Part shown: positions 21,780-30,300 of the stretch, piece after piece
Layout of the letters: the number at the start of each line of letters is the position of its first letter
Numbering within the stretch: the first letter of the stretch is position 1
NCBI GenBank assembly: GCA_013306675.1
Contig: JABLUY010000144.1
Coordinates: forward strand, 1 to 64,000
Length of the DNA: 64,000 nucleotides
Direction: 5' to 3'
From: Thraustochytrium sp. TN22
Taxonomy: Eukaryota; Sar; Bigyra; Thraustochytrida; Thraustochytriidae
Made by a program: the position numbers and the translations under genes
Notes under the pieces: model-generated
What the model was told of the DNA's origin: nothing
Database searches by the model: none
The model's input: the letters and a program-made list of their open reading frames with translations, nothing else

Positions 21780-21928
21780 TCTGGATTTGCTGCAATCGCC
21801 ACCCCGGGGGCCAACGCAGCTCCAAGACACAACAGCCTGGCTTGATAAGAACTGTGAACGTACGACCGACCGTTCCGTGATCGTGCTGGTATGGTTCCGC
21901 ATCCACTCTATCCGGGTCCGAACAGCAG

Positions 21929-23272
21929 TCACTTCGTCAAGCACTGAAGGACAAAAGCGCTCACGTTCTCCGTGCCGAGGCAGTAATTCGCGAGCACTTC
22001 GATAAAGTACCCGAGGTACATGCTGCGGGTCTCGGCGTCGCGAAAGCGGCTCAAGAGGGGCCGCAGCCTGTCGGTTCCTCGCTCGAGCGAGGCGCGAAAG
22101 GTGGCGTCGCCCCGCTCGCACGCCACCGGTGACGGAGGGGGCTTCGGCACGGAAGCGGCAAAGTCGGCGCGCATCTGACGCACAGTAGCGGCGCGCTCCG
22201 ACGGGTCGAGCAGGTTTAGAATCATGTCCGCGTAGGTGGCGAGCCCGAGAGCCAACTGGTTGTCGTCCCAGTCTTCTTCAAAGGGCACCGCCGAGGCGAA
22301 GAGCTCCTCGCTGACCAGGTAGTCCGCAGAGTCGGACCAGAGATTGATCGAGATGGAGGCGTTACCGCTGGCGGCCGCCGCCTCGACGGTGTGGAACCAG
22401 TAGGCGGGCAAAAAGAGCACATCGCCCGGACGCAGCACGGCTTTCACTGCGCCAATGGAGCGCAGAAAGTCCACGTCCAGGCCGCCGGTGCCGTTGGCGC
22501 GGAGAGGCCGTCTCGCTCGACGGTAGAACGGGTGCAGGAACGGGTAGGTGCCGAGGCGGTCGCGCGCGGAAAGTGGGGCCAGCACGAAGCGCTTTTGCTC
22601 GCGGATCTGCAGGTAGAAGTTGGTGCTCGTGTCGTAGTGCGTGTCGGCCACGACGCCGTCCGCGCCAAGCCAGACGTTGACGAGGAGATTGCGGTCCACG
22701 GTGCTAAACTCGCGCGGCGCACGCGGCAGGTCGCCCCGCAGCTCCGGGAAGCTGTCGAGGTCGGCGCTAAAGTATACAAAGGGAGGCCCGCCTCCGGCAT
22801 GGACGCGGTCCAAGAAGTCCTCTGTGCGCATGGTGGTGGCCGTCCACTCGGGCGCCTGCGCGATGCCCGGCACGCTTCGCAGCGGCTTCGTCTCATGATA
22901 GTACCGGAAGACGCGCGCGGCGCTGGTGCGCACGTTCGGCAGGACCTCGGTCGCAGCGAGCACGGACGCCTCGGTCCAGGCGGCGCAGGCCCACGTCTGC
23001 GCCGGCGACCCGGTGAGGACCGCCGGTTCTCCTTGGCGCACGAGGTCTGCTGCCGCTGTCGCCGGGTCCAGCGAGGCCCACGCCACGCGCCGCACCGGGT
23101 CGAGCTCGCGGTTGCGCTCCGAGTCCCGCGCGGCGAGGGACGGCCAGGCGGCGGCCCATGAGGGCGCCGCCGCGGGCGCTGCTGCGCCCAGCACCGCGAC
23201 GGCGACTGCGAGGGCGCCAGCAGCGACGAGCGCGGCCGCTGGCGCGCCGCGCCGCGCCGGTGGCTCGCTCAT
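21929..23272 (-). CDS. Lumenal JmjC/cupin-8 domain oxygenase-like protein
   Basis: 447 aa, ATG at 23272. A hydrophobic Ala/Val segment at about residues 12-40 is a signal peptide or signal anchor, so the domain should lie in the ER/Golgi lumen or outside. The cupin-8/JmjC core has the Fe(II) ligands H-x-D in [15 protein letters not shown] and the distal H in [13 protein letters not shown], with PGD before it and QKRFVLAPL as the 2-oxoglutarate-side strand. The C-terminus is helical. Family members (TYW5, JMJD5/7, HSPBAP1, PSR-type) are 2-oxoglutarate-dependent hydroxylases or lyases of proteins or RNA. A lumenal location argues for a secretory-pathway protein substrate. All three metal ligands are present, so it looks catalytically competent. 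Plain FIH-like cytosolic function is the alternative if the N-terminus is mispredicted. Confidence 0.8.
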   Translation of the reverse strand: MSEPPARRGAPAAALVAAGALAVAVAVLGAAAPAAAPSWAAAWPSLAARDSERNRELDPVRRVAWASLDPATAAADLVRQGEPAVLTGSPAQTWACAAWTEASVLAATEVLPNVRTSAARVFRYYHETKPLRSVPGIAQAPEWTATTMRTEDFLDRVHAGGGPPFVYFSADLDSFPELRGDLPRAPREFSTVDRNLLVNVWLGADGVVADTHYDTSTNFYLQIREQKRFVLAPLSARDRLGTYPFLHPFYRRARRPLRANGTGGLDVDFLRSIGAVKAVLRPGDVLFLPAYWFHTVEAAAASGNASISINLWSDSADYLVSEELFASAVPFEEDWDDNQLALGLATYADMILNLLDPSERAATVRQMRADFAASVPKPPPSPVACERGDATFRASLERGTDRLRPLLSRFRDAETRSMYLGYFIEVLANYCLGTENVSAFVLQCLTK

Positions 23273-23517
23273 GCTCGGGAGGAGCGGCCCGCGGGCGCCG
23301 CGAGCGAAGTTCGGTTTTGGAGTCTTGCCCTATTTTGCCATCTCGGGCCGCTGGGATGCGCAGGCTTCATCATAGAGCGCATGCATCATCCATCATCAGG
23401 CATCATCAGGGTCTGCTAAGCACCAGCAGGCACAGCATCGAAACCGAAGATCACTGTAAAAATAAAGAAGGAGAAGTGCGCTTGCACACGAGCGATTCGC
23501 ACGTTCCCGCAAGCGGC

Positions 23518-24354
23518 TTAGAGTTTGGGCTTGAGCGGGTGGTGGAAGTGGGTGTCTGCGCCAGAGAGGTTCATGGAGCCCGGATCCTCGTGCTTGGAGG
23601 ACTCGGTGACGATGTGAATGGAGACAAGGCCGGACTCATCCGGCGTGGCCGGGCGGCGAAAGTGGAGGAAGCTGTCGTCGTCAAGGTGAAGCTTGATATC
23701 GGCGTCGCCGAGACGTTCGATGTTGGCGGGCTCAAGGCGCAGGAGGTCCGCCCAGAGCGAGGCGGTGGCGTTAGGGTCCTGCGCGGCAATCGTGACGCCG
23801 GCGAAGCCGCGCGTGGGCGAGAGGCCGATCTGCATGCGTGCCTCGGGCTTGAGCCAGTCGTTGCCGGCCCAGGTCCACTTGCTGGCCGGCCGCTGCGTGG
23901 CGATCTCCGCGATACAGCCCACGTCCTTGGGATGCAGGTGAAAGCCAGAGATGCCGTCCTCGTCGAAGCCGGGCCCGCGCCCGAGCTGGAAGGACTGCGA
24001 CTCCAGCGAATCCTGCGTGCGGCTGCCCTCGTGAACCACGCGCAGGCCGAGCTTGTCGGCGCGCGTGCGCGCGTGCTTGAGCACCTCGGGCGCCACCTGC
24101 AAGATGATCATGTAGCCGCCGGGACCGCGGCTCTCGAGGAAGCGGCCGCCAGCCGACGCCGACAGGTCCTTGCCGGGGAGCGGGCTCACAATCTCCAAAA
24201 AAGACCTGCCCACCGGCAAGATGGCGTTATGCATGCCAAAAATCTTCAGCTCCAGGTCGCGCGACGTCACAAAGGTGTCCAGGTGCTTGGCCGCCTTCTC
24301 CTCTGCATCCTGCAGGTCCGCCGCCACGACCACGACCTGGCGCAGGCGTCCCAT
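23518..24354 (-). CDS. VOC-superfamily glyoxalase-like protein
   Basis: 278 aa, ATG at 24354 ([14 protein letters not shown]). The sequence shows two beta-alpha-beta-beta-beta type halves. The first has [17 protein letters not shown] near residues 44-60 and GGYMIILQV near 80. The second has [12 protein letters not shown] near 185 and [20 protein letters not shown] near 230. This matches the Glyoxalase-3-like branch (PF13468) of the vicinal-oxygen-chelate superfamily, which has bacterial and protist members of mostly unknown substrate. Possible metal ligands include E54 in the first half and histidines in the second, but a full ligand set cannot be assigned with confidence. It lies upstream of the JmjC gene on the same strand with a 245-bp gap. 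Confidence 0.75.
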   Translation of the reverse strand: MGRLRQVVVVAADLQDAEEKAAKHLDTFVTSRDLELKIFGMHNAILPVGRSFLEIVSPLPGKDLSASAGGRFLESRGPGGYMIILQVAPEVLKHARTRADKLGLRVVHEGSRTQDSLESQSFQLGRGPGFDEDGISGFHLHPKDVGCIAEIATQRPASKWTWAGNDWLKPEARMQIGLSPTRGFAGVTIAAQDPNATASLWADLLRLEPANIERLGDADIKLHLDDDSFLHFRRPATPDESGLVSIHIVTESSKHEDPGSMNLSGADTHFHHPLKPKL

Positions 24355-25340
24355 TGTGTACAGACTCCTGCCTGCCTGCTCGCCGGTGCCCGCCTAGCCA
24401 GGCAGCCAGGCAGCCAGGCAGCCAGGCAGACGACGGGACACAACGCGCGCGGGGGGAAGGGGCACGCCACGCACGTACGGCGCGCTCCGCCAGCCGCGCC
24501 CGCCTCGCGCCTGCTGGGGACCACGCTCCGCACTCGATCCAGGTTTGCGTGGCGAGCGCAAAAGTCCAGCCAGCCAGAGCGGGCGGACTCACTGACCGGA
24601 ACATCCGAACGTGGTCATCTGGACAAGACGAAGCACTGCAAAGACGACTCGGACTCGGACTCGGACTCGGACTCGGACTCGGACTCGGACTCGGACTCGG
24701 ACTCGGACTCGGACTCGGACTCGGACTCGGACTCGGACTCGGACTCGGACTCGGACTCGGAATCGGACTCGGACTCGGACTCGGACTCGGACTCGGACTC
24801 GGACTCGGACTCGGACTCGGAATCGGACTCGGACTCGGACTCGGACTCGGACTCGGACTCGGACTCGGACTCGGACTCGGAATCGGACTCGGACTCGGAC
24901 TCGGACTCGGACTCGGACTCGGACTCGGACTCGGACTCGGAATCGGACTCGGACTCGGACTCGGACTCGGACTCGGACTCGGACTCGGACTCGGACTCGG
25001 ACTCGGACTCGGACTCGGACTCGGACTCGGACTCGGACTCGGACTCGGACTCGGACTCGGAGTCCGAGCCTCTCGGACTCGGACTCGGAAGTCTCGAAGC
25101 ACGATGAAGATGGTCATGTGCTGTGCGTGGACGATGAGGAGGTATCCTCGTATGTGTCTCGCTGCTCACTTCTTCGCATTGGAAAGCTTCGAAACGCTTC
25201 GGGAGAGATGGAGGTAGCCTGAGCATGTGAGGACCTTGAGTGCCGGGACTTGCTGGCTGTCAGAGCAATTCTCAGTCTTACGTCATTTACACATCAATCA
25301 AACACATTGCCGCCACGGAGACCGGCCTGGCCGACATCCT
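24355..25340. other. Intergenic region dominated by a hexanucleotide array
   Basis: About 1 kb without a credible gene. A short tandem CAGGCAGC-type stretch (24396-24430) precedes the hexamer array at 24646-25090. Every reading frame across the array is open because the unit lacks stops, so the long ORFs there ([30 protein letters not shown]) are artefacts. Confidence 0.7.
24646..25090. repeat. Hexanucleotide satellite (TCGGAC)n with a 60-bp higher-order period
   Basis: About 69 near-perfect hexamers run to 25060. A single C-to-A change recurs at 24762, 24822, 24882 and 24942, exactly 60 bp (ten units) apart, so part of the array was amplified as 60-bp blocks. The right end is closed by a short inverted fragment (GAGTCCGAG) and two more units. 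Confidence 0.95.
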
Positions 25341-25479
25341 TTAACTGAGCGCCTGGGCTGCCGTGGTGGCAGCGCAGCTACACCACGCCTCATTGGAGCA
25401 ACACGTCCTGCCGCAGGTGGAGTCGCGGCAGGTACCATCCGGGCTATTGCTGCTGCCGCCGCCGCCGTCGCCGCCGCCG

Positions 25480-25510
<31 letters not shown>

Positions 25511-26213
25511 AGCACTCCGTGCAAGCGGCGGTCGCGCGGTCCGCGAGGTCAAAGGCGCCGCACTGAGCCTGCGAGGTGGTCTGCGCCGGCCTGCAGCCCA
25601 TCTCCTCGCCGCACCATCGGCATTGATGCGGGCTGTCCTCGAGAAGCGCCTGCTCGTCCGGTGAGGAGGCCTTGGCGCGATGCGCATAGGGCAACAGCTT
25701 ATTAAGCGCGAGGCAGGCCGTGGCCCGCTCGTACTGCGGGTATGCGCAGAGCGACTCGTAGCAGCCAGCGGCATCAACGCCACGGTACCGCCGGTTCTGC
25801 TCGCGAGTCCACCAAACACAGCGACCGCCGGTGTCTTGCAGTGTGCAGTGACCGTCATTGATTCCAGAGCAAAGATTCGCGATGCAATGATGCTTGCGCT
25901 GGTTGCTGCGCAGCGGGCCCCAGAAGAAGCACGCCGGGTCCGTGCTGCAGCTCTGTCGCATGGTCTCGTAGTCGAGTGCGTTGTAGCTGCTGCAGTGCTG
26001 CTCCTGCGCACTCCCCGCTTCAAGTTGTGCCTGTAGGGCTTCGGCAAAGCATGCGCTGACCGCGTGGGTCTTGTGCACGAGCCTGAAGGATTCGCAGACC
26101 TCGTCTCGCGCTCGCGATGCCCGCAGGCCACGACGGCCGGCCCGTTCGTCGGCCCTGGCGCTTGTCATACAGGCAGCGCTCAAGACGAGCAGGATGAAGA
26201 CGCTGCGCTGCAT
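25341..26213 (-). CDS. Secreted cysteine-rich protein, function unknown
   Basis: 290 aa from the ATG at 26213, which gives a classic signal peptide (MQRSVFILLVLSAACMTSARA). Upstream in-frame sequence reads through a GA microsatellite and is not credible protein. The mature part has many cysteines spaced as in small disulfide-rich modules: SCSTDPACFFWG, HHCIANLCSGINDGHC, GRCVWW, GCYESLC, HQCRWCGEEMGC, then a Ser/Gly linker (a polyserine run of about 13 plus GGGG) and a final Cys cluster CRDSTCGRTCCSNEAWCSC. I do not recognise a named family. It is most likely an extracellular or cell-wall protein. It is flanked by the hexamer array on one side and a microsatellite plus MITE on the other. Confidence 0.75.
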
Positions 26214-26633
26214 TCTGATCCAACAACGATCCAGGTACGTAACCGGTTTGCTGTGGCGTGCGCCCGACCGCCTTCCACACGCTCGTCTGCCGTTGATGGC
26301 CAGGCTCGCCGGAAGCGTTGAACGATAGCCGCCGAGCCACGAGGCCATTGACCCACCTCTCTCTCCCGGAGCCTGCCGGAGTCTGACCACTCTCCAAACG
26401 GAGAGAGCGAACCAGAGAGACACGCACACACAAAGAGAGAGAGAGAGAGAGAGAGAGAGGAGAACAAGGCCACGAGCTTCGAGAGGTCGTAGTTGTGTGC
26501 CTCGACGCTGGGCCCAAGTCCGTCGGGCCCGACGCACGCCGTCCGGCCGCCGATGACTATCATGATCATGACTCGGATCATCATGATGGACGCAGACCGT
26601 TAGGCCTCTTTTACAAAGTTGGCCGCTTAGTCT
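26214..26633. other. Upstream region of the Cys-rich gene
   Basis: Leader and promoter side of the minus-strand Cys-rich gene. It holds the GA/CT microsatellite at 26433-26460. On the minus strand, TTGGATCAG directly precedes the start codon and could be a splice acceptor of a leader intron, but this is weak. Confidence 0.3.
26433..26460. repeat. (GA)n microsatellite
   Basis: About 14 GA dinucleotides upstream of the secreted Cys-rich gene. Confidence 0.9.
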
Positions 26634-26641
26634 TGGACATC
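26634..26641 (+). repeat. Left target-site duplication of the MITE (TGGACATC)
   Basis: Eight bases identical to 27195-27202 on the other side of the AT-rich element. Confidence 0.85.
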
Positions 26642-27194
26642 TCACACATCCGGTAAACAGGCTGGCCGTGTTTAGACCGTGTTTACGCGGTGTTTAGTTT
26701 ACCTGCGAAAGTGTTTAAACAAGGCCTCCAGAGCCGTGTTTAAGATGGGGTAAACAGTTTAGAAATTGTAAACTTTTGAGGCCGAGGTGTTTAAACAAGA
26801 GGCTCAATTGGGTAAACAACTGTTTAAAAAGAGGCTCAATTGGTAAACAATGGGCCTACTGACTTAAACATCAGGCCTATTCTATTCCTGGAGTTAGATC
26901 TTGTAACAGTGAGATGGCACACAGCAGCAACCAGTCTGAGAGTTCGATTGGCACAAGCTTGGCGACTGGACGTACAAGTTGTTTAGTACTCTATTTGATA
27001 CGAATAATACGCCGTGTTTAGAATTCTAAACACTTTTTGTTTAGAATTCTAAACAAGAAGTGTTTAAAAATTTTAAACACCGTCTCAAAAATTTAAACAC
27101 GGCCAATTTGGCCGTGTTTAAGATGGGTGTTTACTTTACTTTTTCTAAGCGTTTTTTGTTTACTTCTAAACTAAACATGTTTACCGGATGTGTG
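26642..27194. mobile_element. Non-autonomous DNA transposon (MITE), 553 bp, hAT-like by its 8-bp target duplication
   Basis: The element is AT-rich in a GC-rich neighbourhood, which marks its edges. The ends carry perfect 16-bp terminal inverted repeats (CACACATCCGGTAAAC at 26643-26658; complement at 27179-27194), flanked by identical 8-bp duplications TGGACATC. It has no transposase or any long ORF. Inside are many copies of a GTTTA/TAAAC core: TGTTTAAACA palindromes at 26712-26721 and 26788-26797, a 32-bp direct repeat starting at 26797 and 26829, and several larger palindromes at 27014-27120. An 8-bp duplication is typical of hAT, P and some Merlin elements; the end sequence does not settle which. 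Perfect TIRs and duplications imply fairly recent insertion. Confidence 0.85.
27014..27120. repeat. Cluster of four perfect or near-perfect palindromes inside the MITE
   Basis: GTGTTTAGAATTCTAAACAC at 27014-27033 and TTGTTTAGAATTCTAAACAA at 27037-27056 are perfect 20-bp palindromes. A third at 27060-27080 has ten-base arms (GTGTTTAAAA) around one A. The first three start exactly 23 bp apart. A fourth has 11-bp arms (TAAACACGGCC) around a five-base loop at 27094-27120. Confidence 0.9.
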
Positions 27195-27202
27195 TGGACA
27201 TC
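27195..27202 (+). repeat. Right target-site duplication of the MITE (TGGACATC)
   Basis: Identical to 26634-26641. A further GTCTTGGACAT occurs at about 27227-27237, matching the longer left flank GTCTTGGACAT; this may be chance or an older duplication. Confidence 0.85.
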
Positions 27203-27329
27203 CCTCTCAGCAGTCAGTGACGTTGTCTTGGACATAACTACTCAGCTTACAGTTGGTAGAGAGCGACGCTATGCCAACACGTCGCCAGCGGCGTCCTGCT
27301 GACGCCGACTTTCACGAAGCATACATGTT

Positions 27330-30300
27330 TCATCGCTTGTCGTCGGTGGCCGTGTCTGCGTCGAGAAAGGCAAGTGCCTCTGGCCACAGAGAGCGTGGAA
27401 ATCGCAGGGCCTGGACCGGAGGCTCGGAGGTCTCGGCGCGGGTGCGCAGGTAGGCGGTGAGGAGATCGGGGCTGATCTCCTCAGCGACGATGGTGGCAGC
27501 CCGTGCGTGGTTGCTGCAAATGGCGAGCAAGGTCGGGAAGAGCACCGACTTGCCGACGGGTGAGGTGAAGTAGCCAAAGGGCACAGAGCAGAGGCGCGTG
27601 AGCGGCGTCGGGGCGCGGCCCCAGTTGAGCGACTCCTGGTTTCGCTCGTTGCACTGTGCGTAGAGCCCGAGGAAGACGACCAGCTCGGCGAAGAGATCCT
27701 CGCGCGCCGCGGTCGCGCCCACGCTGCGGCGACAGTCCTCGCTCCACTCGCGCTGCGGCGGGCCGGGCATGGCGCCGCGGTCGTCCTCGCAGGCGGCGAG
27801 AACATCGCGGAAGAGCTGCTGGAACTCGAACGGCAACGCCGGCGACCCCAGCACCCCCTGCATCAGATCAAGGTCCAGACACGCCATGAGGTTGAGCGCG
27901 CGCAGACCGGTGGTTGCCGTACGCCGCAGCTGCGCCTCGAGCTCCGCGTCGCACGCCTGGCGGTTCACCTCGCGCGGTGCGTGCGAGCCACGCACCGCAA
28001 TGAAGGCGGCCACGAGCTGCGAGACGACCCGAAAGAGCGTTGAGGAGGTCATGGCCTCGCGCAGCGTGGCGAGCGCCGCGCCGCGATCCGCGTCCTCCAC
28101 CTCTTCCTTGCCGGCATGGACCTTGTGGTTGTCTGGCCCGGTTGCGCCCGCCGGCAACAGCACGCCCGCCATGCTCTCCACAAGGCGCAGGCTGACGCGC
28201 ACGAAGTCCACGGCCTCGCGTACGGCGGGGCAGCCCGTGCTCTCCCATTTTGCGCCACACTTGACCTGCGAGCCGCGCTCGCCGGCGCGCAGCGCCAGCG
28301 ATGAGTATACACAGAGGCGCACATAGGCAGCGCCCAGGGCGGCGCGCGCTGGCGCGGCGTCCCGCGCGCACTCCAGCACGCGTGCCACTACGTCGAGGCC
28401 GTGAATGAGGGCGCGCACGTTTTCCTTGGACACCGGCGTTCGTAGCAGCTGCACGACCACGTCCACGACCGGGACAGCGAGTCCCTCTTCGAAGAGGGTC
28501 TCGCAGACCACGGGCTCGGCGCTGCACTGGAGCGCGAGCGCCTCGAGCGTCGCCGACAGCAGCGCTGCGTTCTGCTGCAGAGGCCGTCCGATCTCGGCGC
28601 GACAGACCTCCACGAGCGCTGCTGCGGCCGCCGGGCAGGCAATGCCGGCCACGCCGTCGCGCGCGAGCTTCAGCAGCACGCGCACCGAATCGAGGCGCGC
28701 GTCCGTGGCCACCGTATCGTCCGCTTTCTGCAGCTTGTCGAGCGCCACCTGCGCCCGGTGCGAGGGCGAGGGGGGCGCCTCGGACGTGGCCTTTGCGGGC
28801 AATGCCGCGCAGAGCGTCGCAATCCGGGTCTTCACCTTGCGCGCACGCTTCTTCATGTGCTTTTCCTTGGTCTGCATCTCCTCTGCGGACCGGGTCACCT
28901 CCTCAGCGAAGCGCGCCTTCTCGGCGGCGTCATCCTCTGCCGACGTGCGCGGGCTCGACGTGCGGGAGCCCGAGCCTGGAAGGCCACCGCCGACAGCAGC
29001 CGTGACCAGCAGGCCAGTTCCCGCAACGCCATTGCCGCCGTTGCCGCCGTTGCCGCTGCCACCGCCTTCTTCGGTCACGCCCGCGGCCGCGGCCGCGGCG
29101 CCCGCCGCAAGCGCGCTCGCCACGGCTGCGGCCGCCACGGTGCTGGCAGCAGCGGTAGCGGGAGGCGCGCCGGCGGCAGCGCCGGCGGTGGGGCCGGCAG
29201 CACCCTCGTCTTGCGCAGCAAGTAGAGGCGAGGAGTTCGACCCGCGGCTCGACGTGCGCTTGGCGAGCAGCAGACGGCGACGCTCCTGCTCGGCGCGCTC
29301 CTTGCGCTCGCGCTGCGCCGCAAGCTTTGCCTCGCGCTCCTTCTCCATTTCGGTGCGGCGCTCGCTGACCTTGGCCGAGGCCTCGTCCAGCTTGCGGCGC
29401 TGCTCCTCGAGCGCCTCGGCCTTGCGCTTCTCCGCCTCCTCGTGGCGCTTCTGCATGGCCTCGCGCAGCTGGCGCTCGCGGTCCTCCTCGCGCAGGCGCC
29501 GCGCCTCGACGCGCTCGATCTGCTTCTCCGCCTTCTCGCGGATGGACCCGATGAAGACCAGCCTCCGCTTCTCACCGTCCTCGAGCCGCTTGTGCAGCTG
29601 CGCCGTGCGGTCCTGCTCGGTCATCTCGTTGATGAACTGGATCTCGTTCACCTTGCGCGCCTCATCCTCGGCCTTTTTCGCCACGCTCTTGAGCTTGGCC
29701 TCGCGAGCCACCGCGGCGCGCTCCAGCCGCTCGTTGATGGCGCGGCCCTGCGCGAGCATGACCTCCTCCTTGGTCTTGGCGATCTGCTCTTGCCGCGACG
29801 ACTGCAGCCGAAGCTTCGCCTGGCGTTGCAGATCAATCTTCTCGCGGTTGAGACGCGCCGTCGTCTGCTTCTGCACCTGCCGCCGCCGCGTCTCGGACGG
29901 GCTTGGCTTGCGCCGCTCCGGGCTCGACAGCTTTTGGTGCAGCGTGCGCAGCATGCCAGCCTTGCTCAGACACGCGGTGCAGGTCTTGTGCTCGCTGGCG
30001 ACCGGCACCACGCGCCGCCGGCACACGTCGCACGACCGCTTGCGGTCCGGCGAGATGGGCTTTTGCAGCTGGTCCACGGCGTCCTGCGTCAAGCCCACTT
30101 CCTCGTCACCCCACCGAAGGTCGCTGTCCTGAACGTCGCCGAGGCCTTCAAAGGTGAACACAGGGGCGCGCGGCTGCGAGAAGGGTGGCGTCGCGCTTCC
30201 GCGCGAACTCCGCGTCTCGGGCACCTCGGAGCCCTCGTCCAGGAGGTCCTCGTCCTCATCAAGGGCCATGCCCTCCTCCGGATCTGTGCATACCTCCAGG

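Noticed and set aside
24646-25090. CRISPR-like or telomere-like array
   Set aside because: Units are contiguous hexamers without spacers, and the unit is not a telomere repeat type.
23158-25226. Long ORFs across the hexamer array (SD-, GL-, RT-, PS- and SE-repeat proteins on both strands)
   Set aside because: The repeat unit has no stop in any frame, so all frames are open by construction; flanking sequence in each frame is not protein-like.
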